Made by a program: the position numbers and the translations under genes
In this document: piece by piece, positions 46,727 through 59,588 of the stretch
Numbering within the stretch: position 1 is the first letter of the stretch
Layout: each line of letters begins with the position of its first letter
The notes under the pieces: generated by a model
Told to the model about the DNA's origin: nothing
The model's input: only the letters and a program-made list of their open reading frames with translations
Database searches by the model: none
Assembly (NCBI GenBank): GCA_034508935.3
Contig: CM067444.1
Coordinates: forward strand, 16,658,266 to 16,722,265
Reading direction: 5' to 3'
Source of the DNA: Berghia stephanieae
Lineage: Eukaryota; Mollusca; Gastropoda; Nudibranchia; Aeolidiidae
Length of the DNA stretch: 64,000 nucleotides

Positions 46727-47480
46727 ATACAATATATACGGATTGAAATCATAACAAAGAAATTATTTATAATATAGTCCAATGAAATACAACTAAACAT
46801 TATCACAACGAAATTATAGTAATCCAAAAAAGGAATAATAAATGTACTGAAAATTTTGGTTAAAATTTTCTTGGACTAGGGGAATCCCATTGAATGCAGC
46901 AATCGACATATTCATTCTCAAACACAAGTAATGACTTGTATTGCACCCAAAGTTGATGGAAAATTATGATGCGTCACATTTTTTAAACACTTCACTTTGG
47001 ATGTTTGAGAAATATATTAGTTTATCTTTAGATTTGTTCTTTTTACAAATTCAAATTGATTTAAATATAAATTGACGAAATAGTTTGTATTTGAGTCATA
47101 CCAGCAGAAAAATAATGTACACAACATAAAAAATTATGTAACATGACGTATTGTTGAATTGGATACCAAAATATTGTGGATTGAAATGTCGTTGATTTTG
47201 GATTTTTTTCAATTGAAAAATACTGTGATTTAAGAATGTTTCATAAATGATGAATATGCTCTTATGAAAATGAAATGAGTTTTATATGAAATGAATTGTG
47301 TAAATAAATAATGACAAAGGATCCGAGACATCTTTTCTCTATTTCTGACTTTTCCCTCAGAATTAATATTGAATGGAAACTGTATAATTAGACAAAAGAG
47401 AGTAAGTCTTGTTTGCATAAATATTCTTGCTTGAAAGGGGGATCGGTTTCCTGGGCGACTAATAAAGTAGTCTCTTGTAT
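46727..47480. other. Unassigned AT-rich DNA
   Basis: No gene, element terminus or conserved frame is recognisable in this stretch. Confidence 0.4.
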
Positions 47481-47481
47481 T

Positions 47482-47745
47482 TGTGGCTATGTGGTATGAC
47501 ACTCGCTTTCAAATCAGAAGGTCCTGGGTTTGAGCCTCGCTCAACACATAGTTGAGTCCTTGGAAAAGACTCTTTACTCACATCTTTTACCATACTCGGG
47601 TGTAAAATGAGTACCTGGCCATTGACAGCGTCGTCTCTGAAAAACTGTAATCAGTCTATGTTACATGTTGCTGTAGGCCAGGGATTCTTTGTAAAGCACT
47701 TTGAGCAATGTTAGTGGGTATTGTAGGTACCATATAAAAGCTCAA
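47482..47745 (+). repeat. tRNA-derived SINE, family S1 (copy b)
   Basis: GGCTATGTGGTATGACACTCGC (A-box region) and GGTCCTGGGTTTGAGCCTCG (B box) head the copy. The S1 body follows (GACTCTTTACTCACAT, CATACTCGGGTGTAAAATGA) and ends CATATAAAAGCTCAAG. Confidence 0.87.
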
Positions 47746-48207
47746 GTTTTTTTTTTCTTTTATTTATCTCAAATGTGTTGCAAATATTTTTGTCCTAAAA
47801 AAATATTAATTTGTTATGCCCATGGCCTAGCCAGATAAATTTGCTATGATGGCAGATAGGGATTTGAGTGTGCCTGGTTTATGAATTACTTTTTTTTTCT
47901 TTGTGGAATACCCTGTCAAGTAAGACTTTGTACGACTTCGGACTTGGCACATGAGTAGGTCTCATGGGTTAAATACTAAGATCAGGTTTGTCCTTGATCT
48001 AGTCCCCTTTGTCTTAATACTCTTGTGACCCAAAAGTGTTGCAAAACAACTCAGTGTGTTAATTTATCATCCTAAGATGCGAATTATAACTCTCAAGTAC
48101 TGTTAAACTTCAGAAAAGTAGAGAGCAGTGAGTGGGGGCTGCCTGAAACCTGAGATCGTGAAAATACTAACGAAAAAAGTGATAATGGAGAGGCTTCAGA
48201 TAGGGAC

Positions 48208-48252
48208 AATACATACAGTGGATGTTTTGGGTACAAACCCTTCATCAGCACA
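48208..48252 (-). ncRNA. Degenerate hammerhead-ribozyme-like motif
   Basis: On the minus strand CTGATGA is followed by a GGG...CCC hairpin, then AAAAC where GAAAC is expected, then ACA-UCCAC-UGU as a possible stem III. The expected G is A, as CpG decay would give. Stem I is weak, so this is at best a dead relic, probably of a Penelope-type terminal repeat. Confidence 0.35.
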
Positions 48253-48268
48253 ATAAATAAAATGAATG

Positions 48269-49011
48269 TTAAGGGGCGGTTTGGGTCTTATTATTAGGAA
48301 AATCCTTCGAAAAATTGATTTTGAGATTTTGGTGGAAATTGATATTTTATTACCCTAGAAATAATATAATTAAAGTCCAAATTCTTAAAGTAGACTATAA
48401 AGGCATGAAAAACACAGTCGAAAATGGTACAGATAGTAAGAAAAGTGTGAAAAACGGGAAGCTATTTTGCTATTTTCTCAAAATGTCATATTTCTAAGGG
48501 TATGGGATACTGTGTCAAACGTTTCTCTGAATCTATTCAATGAAATTGTCTGAAAATTTCCACAGTTATCATAGAGATAATGTATTGTGTCACCATAGAG
48601 AGATTTTATTGATAAGATATGTGAATTTTGAATTATAATCCTAATTCTGAATTTTTAACGTCAATTTTGTCATAACATTTTGATTCTCAACTTTGTAATG
48701 TTCTAATAAAAATTCCATAAGCTAAAGCCGTAAAATCTCTCTATGGTGACACACTATAGTACAATGTTGACAAGAGGGAAGAATATGGAGGTCATTCCTT
48801 CATTAGTTTTTTTGGAACGTTTGCCACAAGATTGTTATATTTTTTGATGTCAGACCCCAAAATTAGGTCGCAAAATGGGTATCAACACAGATAATTAAAA
48901 TTTTTCACCATAAATGTTGTTTTTTAACTAATAATGACGATACAGAATTATTAAAACCGCCCAATATTGGTAATTAAAATTTTTTTGGAAAAGACCCAAA
49001 CCGCCCCTTAA
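48269..49011. mobile_element. Non-autonomous piggyBac-type element with TTAA duplication (735 bp)
   Basis: Element 48273-49007. Perfect 17-bp terminal inverted repeats GGGGCGGTTTGGGTCTT and AAGACCCAAACCGCCCC are flanked by TTAA (48269-48272, 49008-49011). An internal 25-bp inverted pair (ATTGTGTCACCATAGAGAG near 48586; CTCTCTATGGTGACACAC near 48737) lies symmetrically inside. No coding is seen. Confidence 0.9.
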
Positions 49012-49709
49012 CCCATAGAGGCCCGCTTCCCCTGGAGTCGCCCGCGACTGTTGAGGCCCGCATCGCCCGTCATCGCCCGCGGCCCCCGAGAAAAAACGGA
49101 TCATGTTTACTTTGTTATTGCAACGAATCACTTCGTTTTATTCTAAACCGGAAACATCGTAAACGTAATGCGATCGTTCTATTTCCGTTTCGTTTTTACC
49201 GCACGTTTATATCGTTGATAACAAGTGAGTAATCGAATTCAGAAAAATAGCATTCCCGTACGTTGCGTGGCGCTAGAAATGATGTTTTGGAGAGTGGTGT
49301 GGACGATGAAGAGGATTTTGGAAATGAAAGCGATATCGAACTAGAAAGAGAAGATGTAAACGATGGTGGGGATGGACAAGACAAGGCGTTAGCACCTGAT
49401 CAAGGTGATTCGGACACTGAATCGGAGTCCGAGATTGACGAAAATGACGGGAATGGGGGTGCGGGGAACGAGTTTTTTTTTTTAATACTTTTTTCCCAAT
49501 TTATTGAAATCAAAACATGTCATGTTATATATCATTCGAAAGCAAATTTATCTGGCTATAAAAAGGAATTAAAATTATAATTTTATGTCATTTGGTTCTC
49601 GTTTAATAATTTTTTAACTTTGTGTTGGTATTTTTTGTTAAGAGTTATGCCCCTTACACTGGGCCTCGGGGGAATTTTTTTTAGTAAACACCGGGCCTCT
49701 ATGGGTTAA
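49008..49709 (+). mobile_element. piggyBac deletion derivative keeping the acidic transposase N-terminus
   Basis: Element 49012-49705 (694 bp). The ends CCCATAGAGGCCCG and CGGGCCTCTATGGG are flanked by TTAA at 49008-49011 and 49706-49709. The plus strand (about 49263-49480) encodes GVDDEEDFGNESDIELER and SDTESESEIDENDG, the acidic N-terminal region usual in piggyBac transposases; the rest of the transposase is deleted. The 5' part is unusually GC-rich (GCCCGC repeats). Confidence 0.85.
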
Positions 49710-49732
49710 ACTTCAAAATTTAACTCTCTCTG

Positions 49733-50412
49733 GGTGGGGTCTTTGTCCTCCTATTGTGGGCAGGGCAGCACTTACTGTGTCTACTATTCCCCCCTATATT
49801 ATATCTGTTTACTAACTTGCTTTTTGTCTGCGTCTTGGAATGAGATCACCTGGTTTTATCCTGGTCAGAATCCTTGGCTGAGAGGGATAATGCTTTTCTT
49901 AGAAATAATAATCTCCAGGACATGCAAGAAAAAGATGCATAATTAGCCTGTTGCAAAGTACCATTCATCAGATCTGAATACTCAAATCACAAAAAACTGG
50001 AGCGTGCAAGTTGATGTCCCAACAATTGAGAATTGGAGAAAACTAGGTACCAAGCTAATTGACTGCAATCGATTTCTATTGCTTTCACACTAGAATGCTA
50101 GGCATAATGCATTCACATTTGTCTATTTTGATCGTCATTACTGAACTGAGAATTGTCAAGCTCTCCAAGCCCTCATTAAACACTCTGGTCTCACTAAAGA
50201 AAGTTGTTTTTTTTCAATTCCTGACCACCATAATCTGAGGCGGAGACAAATGTACTGGCATCAAGAGCCAAATACAGTACAAAATTTCTTTGGTTGCCTT
50301 CACTTACCAGTTTTGTTTGTTTTTTTTTAAAGGGTTTTAGTTTTATGCCACTTGCGACACATTTAGGTCAAATCAGCGCCATAGTTTGTTGGATGTTTTG
50401 AGAGCTACATAA
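49733..50412. repeat. R1 family pieces
   Basis: 49733-49935 begins CTGGGTGGGGTCTTTGTCCTC and ends near CTGAGAGGGA. 50318-50412 carries the opposite end (AAGGGTTTTAG ... CACTTGCGACACATTTAGGTC AAATCAGCGCC). They may be the two ends of one copy separated by unrelated sequence. Confidence 0.65.
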
Positions 50413-50820
50413 AATTGGTGTAAGTTCACGAACAAAATGCAGAAATTTGTTATATACTTTCTGTAATTCAAGTTTTATTTTATTTATTCTCCATTTATAT
50501 TTTTGTTGTTTTTTTTTTGTTTTTTTTGAATAGCAAAATACAACTCTTTTCATACATTCAAATTACATAAAATCAATATTAATAAGATTTACATTTTTTT
50601 TAATGACTTAATATTGCCTAACTAGCAAATATTATACTTGAAAGTATTAAATAAATCTTAATTTATTGAATACTGTCAGGTATATAAGATTTGCTAAATC
50701 TTAGCCTCATAAAATTTCTTTGTTTTTAAATTATTCTGGGTAGTCCACAAGATGTCACAATTATATATTATAATAACATATCTATAAAATTGAAATAAAT
50801 TTTAAATTGTCACAGCCTGT

Positions 50821-50881
50821 TTACAAAGTCAATGAAATGTAAAATATACAACTTAGTAAAGGAAGTAGTGATACACACCAT
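50821..50881 (-). CDS. Candidate last exon of the acyl-CoA dehydrogenase gene
   Basis: The preceding exon ends CAA AA| (phase 2), and this family usually continues R/K-W-C. Here the minus strand has GTCATAG|ATGGTGTGTATC, giving K-WCVSLLPLLSC and a stop at 50821-50823, in the correct phase. The polypyrimidine tract is poor and the intron would be 2 kb, so this is tentative. Confidence 0.3.
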
Positions 50882-50939
50882 CTATGACCCAGATATCAAT
50901 TCAAGACATACACAATGATATATGGGCCACTGTATTTCC

Positions 50940-51560
50940 TATTAAAGCTGTTTCTTTTTTTTTTTTTTTGTTTCTTGGGTAATGGATATTGTCTTATGTA
51001 ATTGGATAGTTGGATAGGATAAAGAACGATTTGAAAGAACTGGGCCGGGAGGAGGATGATGCTATGAACCAAGATACATGGAGATGTGGCATTCATTATG
51101 GAAACCCTGCATTTCCTTTTAAAGTTTTTTTTTTTTGTTTGTTTTTTTGGTAATGGATATTGTCTTATGTAATTAGATAGTTGGATAGGGTAAAGGACGA
51201 TTTGAAAGAACTGGGCCTGGAGGAGAATGATGCTATGAACCACGATACATGGAGATGTGGCATTCTCATTCATTATGGAAACCCTGCATTTCCTTTTAAA
51301 GTTTTTTGGGTTTTTTTTGGTAATGGATATTGTCTTATGTAATTAGATAGTTGGATAGGGGGTAAAGGACGAAATGAAAGAACTGGGCCTGGAGGAGGAT
51401 GATGCTATGAACTGAGATACATGAAGATGTGGCATTCATTACAGAAACCCTGCATTTCCTTTTAAAGTTTGTTTTTTTGTTGTATTTTTTTGGTAATGAT
51501 TGTCTTACGGCAACCCTGCAAAATTGTGGGATAAGCTGAAAGAAGAAGGATATCGTCTTA
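50940..51560. repeat. ~170-bp tandem repeat, about 3.5 copies
   Basis: Copies start near 50979, 51150, 51319 and 51490 with GGTAATGGATATTGTCTTATG. They share AAGAACTGGGCC, GATGATGCTATGAACC, GGAGATGTGGCATTC and CCCTGCATTTCCTTTTAAAG, with a variable poly(T) at the junction. It is intergenic or in the last intron of the acyl-CoA dehydrogenase gene; 51560-52850 shows nothing else I recognise. Confidence 0.85.
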
Positions 51561-52856
51561 TGCTTTAAAAACAAACAAAACAAAAAAAACATGAATGGAG
51601 AGAATCATTTTTGCTTGTGCTGCTACTTGCCATTACACAAAATGGTTGATTCGGAATTTTAGAATCATAACAAACTGTCAACAACTCTATGGCATGTGCT
51701 GTCTTTAGAATTGCTTCTATATATTTTAAACGCGATCAAATTCTTTTTAAAAAGCAACTTTAATGTCAAGAACTTTCTTCCTCATTTTTTCTTCCTTGAT
51801 TTTCAATTTAATAGGTTTCCACTGTACTTGTAAGTGTCAATAGCAGGGTAAAAACCATGAATACCAATAAAAAATGTGATATTAATTTATATCTTTTCCT
51901 GCCTCCATCTTTAGTGTAGAAAAAATAAGACACATTTATATACAATAACTCATTATTGTTATTGTACATTACCGCTGATGAACAATTCTACTATATCAGT
52001 GATGAAAGCCGTCAAAAACAAGGTCTAAGTTTTGTTTTCTTGCTTCTTCAGTTAAACCTCTGTGAGAAAATGTTGGGGTCAAGAGATTTAAATCTTTTTC
52101 ACTCCACCTATGGAAGAAACAACGATGAAAGAAATAATAATTTTTATAAAACTGAAGTGGTATTTGTAGAAGTCAATAATTCTCTCTGTAAAGAGAATAA
52201 GAGAGCAAACTGATAGATATAAAATATTCTTTTTTTAAGTGTCGAACTATGTAGATAGAAAAACAGTAAAAACACTATCACTATCATTTTGAATAACATG
52301 CTTCTCAACAAAAATTGAATCGAATTGGAATAAAATTTTTTTTTTGTTTTTTTTTTTTTTTTTTGCTGTTTTTTTTTATTTTGATTGTTTCAATTCTTTT
52401 TTTTTTTAAAGCTTTTTTATTCCACAAGAAAATGTATCGCAATGGTCATCAACATTTCAAATTTAATACCAAAATATCTGATCAATCACCAGAGTGGACA
52501 TCTCTAAATCTATCAAGTGGTAATATTTATTTGATAGCACTGGTGCAAGACCAAACTCTGAAAGGTTGTGTACGCCATTTATTGCCAAACAATGCCTGTA
52601 AACTAAAAAATTACAGATACAAAAATAAAACAAAATCATCCCTTCAAACAGCCTTATTAAACTGAGGAGCAAACAAGAGAGTAATCTTTTTAGTGCAATG
52701 GCAAGATACACTGTATCTCTGACAAGATCTAAGAGATTCGATCCTTAGTTGTGGAAGGCTGAATTTTGAGGGATTATTCTTGTAACTTCCTATCTGCTTT
52801 CTCTGGCACTGCATTATACAGAACGTTTCAGAATCTCATCTACTCAAGATACTTAC

Positions 52857-55800
52857 TTTTGAGCTGCATAAACATCCGATGGGCTTGCAGTAGGATGAGA
52901 TGCATGCTCTATTAACAATGAGGCTGCAAAGAAAGAAATGAAATAAATAGTAAAATAATGAATGGCTTTTTTTAACCTTTAAAATTTCAACCTGACATAA
53001 AGCTGACAATGACCAAATAGGCTATCGTGTTTGTTTTTTTTTAAGGGGTTTTAAGACACTATTAGCTCCAGTAAAAAGGAACATGAAGAAAAAAAAAAAA
53101 AGATAGATCTGCACTTAAAAGCAATCAAGAGAAAGGAAGATAAAGGGGGCAAGTTCAAATGGAGAGCAAATGAAAACCCAAGAGCAATCCATCTAAAATA
53201 AAAACAAAAAACATTGAGCTTTTATATGGCGCAATATCCACTAAACATGCTCAAAGCGTTTACAAGGGGTCCCTGGCCAACAGCAACACGTAACATTTAG
53301 GACATGACGCCTGTTAGGCAATATTGCAATTTTTTTCGGACAGAGACAACGCTGTTAACAGCCGGGTACTCATTTTACACCTGAGTACAGTGAGAGAATG
53401 TGATTAAAGAGCCTTTTCCAAAGACTCAACTATACACCGAGTGAGGCTCGAACCCAGGACCTTCCGATCCGAAAGCGAGTGTCATACCACTAGACCACAT
53501 AGCCATCCACGTGTATAATTCAAGAACAATTAGATGTCCCACTCTGACACTGACAAAGGACACCCGCCAATGTGATATATTTCATATGTTTTCAAAGACT
53601 AAATTTTCAGAGCAATCCTTTGCTTTATCTGCTCTAGTTGTGTGACAATTATTTACAGTTATAAACTCGTAAGGATAAATGGAATCGCCAGACCGTCGAA
53701 ACGTGTATAAAAATACAAAACCTCGAAACGAAGTTATTTTGATCTGTTTATCTCAAAAACTAATGGTTCTCGTACTTTTTTCATCATGATTTGTATGTGT
53801 TATCGTGTTAGCAGTTCAATTTTGAAGTATTACTGTAGAACATCACTGACATTATGTATTTAAACTGACACTATATAAAATGTCCCATTACATTACATTA
53901 CAGATTTTCAAGAGAAGATTGCATTTTTTAAAAAGAGTTTAGATTGTTTTAAAATATTGCCTCAATTCAACAAAAATTTGTAGGTAAAACTAATCATCAT
54001 GCGTTATTTACCCATAAAAATTCTAGCCAAGCTGAAAGAGAAGTCTCTCGCAGCCATTTGTAGTTGATCTGGGGTCAATTTTGAGGTCAAGGCCAACACT
54101 TCTTGCAATGACTTTTCCACTTTCTCTGAGACTGGACAGAGGCTGCCGATTTCTTTACCAGCTGACAGTCTTTCCGAAACAGAATTATGGAAATGGTGAA
54201 GTACAGACCCTGCTGACTTCTGAATGGCTCTCAAAACGTCCAATGACAAAATATTTGTGGTACCTTCCCAGATAGCACAAACCTGAAAAAATAACAGAAA
54301 CAAGACATATATAAATAATTGGTATTATTTCTGTTTTGTTTGTTGTTTTTAAGGGGTTTACGACACTGACGACGCATTTTGATCATTTCAGCACTAGTAA
54401 AAAACAATGGGATAGTAATAAAATTCTAGATTTACAATTAAAAAAACAAAAGAAAGGTAAGACAGGGGAGTGGTATAAATAGGGAACAGATGTAGATTCC
54501 AAGAGCATACTATCATTGTGCATAGTTTGAGATCACCTAAAAATCTCATCCAGACACAAGCACGGGATCCCACTAAGTGGAACATATTCAAATGCCATTA
54601 TACAATCAAAACAACAAATACAACAGTACATGACAGAGAGATTATTTACAAGGAAAAAAAAAATCTCCCAAAAACTTTAACTACACATTTGACTGATTTT
54701 TCTAACCCCCCTACCCCATCCCTGTCCACCCAGCAGGGATTGGGAACCTGGGTCTGTTAAATCTGACAGAAATACTTTGCAATATCTAAAGGGTATCAAG
54801 CAATTGTTATTGTCCGCTTCACGTTATAAAACCAAGATAAACTTCAACTCCATGAGGGATGGACCTTATAGTTATAGTCTAGTTGTGAAGGAATATTATT
54901 ATAATATCTGTCTACTCACCTGTGTATCTCTAAGCAGTCGTGGCAAATTGGTATCCTCAATGTAGCCTTGACCTCCAAAACACTCTAGTCCTTCAGAAAC
55001 AACTGCAACCGACTGTAGCATATGGAATAAATAAATAAATGGTTTTGTGAAATAATGAACATGAGCTTACTGTAAGAGGTTGTTATAGTGCGGCTATGTG
55101 GTCTAGTGGTATGACACTCGCTTTCATTTGGAAGGTCCTGGGTTTGAGCCTCGGAAAAGGCTCTTTACTCACATTCACTCACCGTACTCAGGTGTAAAAT
55201 GAGTACCTGGACGTTAACAGCGTTGTCTTTGTCCAAAAAATTGTAATATGGCCTAACAGGCATCATGTTCCGTCCTACATGTTAAATGTTGCTGTCGACA
55301 GGGACCCCTTGTAAAGCGCTTTGAGCACATTTAGTGGATATTGTGCTTTCTAAAAGCTCAATTCTTTTTTATTTTTTTATTTTTATATCATTGCTTTAAA
55401 TCAACATGTGGCAGCAGTCTGGGGTTTTTTTCTCCCTCTTTATATTACTTGCAATAGACTAACGTCCTATCCCAAAAGTAGCAATCAATAGCTGTTGTCT
55501 ATTTCATGCTATAGAAACTGGGATAAACTCTGACTCCATGGGCCAAATGGCTCTGAAGGACTTAGCAATTATCATATAACTCGATTTCTGAAAATGTCAC
55601 CTGTTTTAACTTTGCACAATTGACCTTTAAAATTTTGTTGTGATGAAGGGAACAAAGAGATGTGCTGGGCTTTTTTTCCAAGGCATTCTGTCAATGTGTA
55701 TTGGTTACATATCACCCCACCCAATACATGCAAGTAAATTAAAAAATATTTTTTACATTGTTTCATTTAAATACAGATAAAATCAACTTCAAAAAGTCAG

Positions 55801-56366
55801 CAAATTTTTAAGGTACCCAGGTATTGGTTTAACTCACTCAATCCTAGAGATTTTTGCTACTTTTCAAAATTGGAAAAAATGTATTAAAAATGAGCATGTA
55901 CATAGATAGTTTTATTCAACTATCATTAACATGTAAAAACTAAAAACATTAGCTTTGATACTACGCCTACAATTCGTCTCAGAAAAATGTAATAAATAGG
56001 CATGGGGTAAAAGTAACCCAGGTAAACTACAGATATAGTCTGTGTTAGGGTTGAATGAGTTAAGGCAAACTAAAAAGCAGATCAATTAATCAAATTATCA
56101 TTTAGCAATGCAACTTCCCTGCAAGCTCTTTCGATTTTTTAAATTTTCTGATGAGAGAAACAATTGAAAGGTGATAGACAGCCATACTCTACTTTTCATG
56201 ACTTGCATACCGCACTCTTTAATATAGTATCATCATACTTAAAGTAGCAACATTGTTATGAATCATATAAGGCCCCACGAAGCACACAGAAACAAGCATA
56301 CACACACAAAACAAATCTAAACATATGTGCACAAATATATAATTCCACAAACGCAGACACCTAAAA

Positions 56367-56410
<44 letters not shown>

Positions 56411-59400
56411 TTTTCACATTACACGTTTTGACCTAATCTAAATATTTGACTGCTACAGATTAATCGAAAGTTGCAAAGCACTTATGAAACCTTACTTGTT
56501 TAGCGGTGTACAATTTTAGCAATGGAACAGTGAGTCTAAGAACATCAAACTCTTCAATCAATTGATCTTCAGGCTGGCTAGACATTTCCTGGCGACCCAA
56601 AAGTCTGGCAATTTCCAAACAAAAATGGTCGCTGCCCTCGTCTCCACTTCCATGCCTGCTAACGTCTTCATATGCAAAGCATGCTGGTCTAGAGTGTGAC
56701 CAAAGGCTCTCCTTTTGGTGCAGTAGTCTCTGGCCAGATTTACAACTCTGGGGAGGAGACAATGAAAAAGTTGATGGGAAGAGTGATGGTGAAATGATAC
56801 AATATACAATTATGGTTATATCACTTCGATTTTGTGTTACATTTAAATGGTATGGGTGATGATATAGATTTGATCGACAAAAAAAAAATGAAAGAAAAAA
56901 AAGGATGATGATGATGATGGTGGTGATGGTAATGATGATTTCCCATGAAATAACAGTCAGTCACAGTACCGATTCCAATTGCTTTTTCGAAATTGAAAAT
57001 TATTGTTCAATTTACAAATGATTACAATTAGAGATCAATTATAGACCCCATTAGAAACACAGGCCCTTGTTGTCAGACCCTGACTCAAATAACAAGGAGC
57101 ACAAAAGTGTGTGTGTGGTGGGAGGGGGGGGGGGGGGGTGAGGGAGGAGGGGGGAGGCCAATAAAAAAATATGCATTATGATGATTTTAATGATTCTGAG
57201 AAAGGTAATGTTGATGATGAAGAGGATGAAGGGTAAGATGAAAGAAAGAGAGGGAGAGTGAGAGGAGGAGATTGGAGTGAAGTAAGATGTTGATCACTAC
57301 TAAAAAAATCAAGATTAGGAGGTAATTTAACTTTTTTTAATTACAAGAAATGGGACTCAAATTTGATCCTTTTATTGTTAACTATTTGAATTGTCCCATC
57401 AAAAAAAAGTTTTTTAAAAATAGTTCTTGTTTACTGATTTCATCTTCATAAAACCTACAAGACCTTTGACCTTTAAAAAAAATAATCGCATTCTATTCAA
57501 ACATGCTGTATACTAAATAGTATATTGTTCAGCAATCGGTTTTTAGTGGTGAAGAACTTAAGAGCACGGAGATAATTAATTCACAAATATGTAATCAAAT
57601 TTGAATACAGCATTTATAGCAGTTTATCATTTGCTCAACTGATACTGATAGTCTATACCAACCTTCTCATGCTAGAAGCAGCAGCTGTAGCTGTGTGAAT
57701 CCGAGTTAGGGTCAGCATTTGTGATATGGATGCAACTCCTCTGCCTTCTTCTGATATCTAAATTAACATGGATAGGATTCAAACATGGAAAACTTTTAAT
57801 CATGTTTCAAGAGTTACAGTAGACAGCAAAAAATATAAAAATTATAATGATGATATGCGTTTAGGTAAAATACTCACATCTTCCACCGAATATAGCATAC
57901 CAACATACAAAACGATGCATAACTTGAGCGATTATTTTCTGATTGATATAATTTAGTGAGAACTAATCACTAAAATGGCTGTCTAAAAGCAATAACAAAG
58001 ATCTGTGATGTCAACTTCGTTCCTTCTATAAAAACAAACTATAAAAAATGTCTGAGCAATTTGAGCAAGATGGAGAGAGTTAAAACAATACTCTATGAAA
58101 GATGAATATGTTTTGTTTTCATTATATCATAAACTATTATTGAATTAAAGGCTCTATTATTGGCTTTTGATTGAAAAAGAGAAACTTGGTATAAAATATA
58201 TAAAATACTTATCAAGACAACTAACCCTCAAGGCTTTTGCACCATCTATAAGTAATTCAGCAGTAGGAAGTTGTCGAGTTCCCAGTTTGTCCTTCAACTT
58301 TATCATTTGAATACCGTTCATCTTTCCATTCCCATCCTGGACTTCAAGGTAAAATAAGGACAATCCTCGAGTACCCTGTAAAGGTGCATGAAGGATAATT
58401 TTTAAATGATCTTCAAAATTGAAAGTTTCGAGATACCACGGCACATAGAGCATGCCATTGTAATGGTTAAGTGCTGTAGAATTCAATAAATTATAAAAAG
58501 TAATAGTTATTATATTACTATTACTAATAGAGAAAAATCAATATAACAAAAAGGTTAGTCATTACTCTCATGAACAACAATCTTACCTTGACATATTGCC
58601 CGTTTTTGTCCACTACCCTTGCTAATGTCAAGGTCATGTCTGCATCTGTGGCTGACGAAAACCACTTATAGCCGTACAATTTGTACGAACCATCACTCTG
58701 TTCTATGGCAACTGTTTCTGTTCCAGAAGCTGAACGACGAAATGTTATGTTTTTAATTATTTAAGAAAGAAAAAATAGTATAACATATTGGAATGCTCAT
58801 CAAATACCTCAATGGCTGTAGTACAATGACCTTCAATAATTACCAAAACAAGCCTCACAAAATCAGATTTCCATCTCATACAATTCTATCTTCTGTTAAG
58901 CACTGTTTTTATATCTGAAAATAACTGGACAAGAAGTGATTCATAGATGAGTGTGTCTAGTGTTTTACCCAATGATTAAAATATTGTTCATATTGTCCAT
59001 CATTTAGTGTGACAATGATCTATGCTCCTCAATTTTGTAACTTGAAAATAATATTAAACATATTTAAATCCCTATATTCTTGTGTCAGAATAAACGTTTT
59101 TTTATGACAGCAGTACAGTGTAAACTTTTCAAATCAAGCATCATCTTTATCTTTACCTTAGATGAGATTATTTTTCAGTCTAAAAGCATGAACTGAGTCA
59201 AAAAAGTCTTATGAATATTCTTCAATAATAAGGGCTGGTAAAAATCATGTATTTTAAAATAATAAGAAGAAGAGAGATCTGAGCTGGAATCACTATTTAA
59301 ATTCTTAGATATGGCTTCAGAGAAAATAAAAGCCAACATGTAATTAGATCATACTAACCGACATCGGACCCTCCTTGTTTTTCAGTCATCCACTGTCCGG

Positions 59401-59518
59401 ATGTCCAAAACTCTGAAGGGTCACGACTGATAAGCCTTGGGTAAATACGTTTATAAAGGTCAGGATAAGCATCCTGTGACAGCTGAAAGGAAAGATGAGC
59501 CAGGAACAATTATATATA

Positions 59519-59588
<70 letters not shown>

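Noticed and set aside
50896-51592. Minus-strand frames with repeated 'LLQAQFFQIVLYPIQLSNYI'
   Set aside because: The repetition comes from the 170-bp tandem repeat; no family match or splice context.
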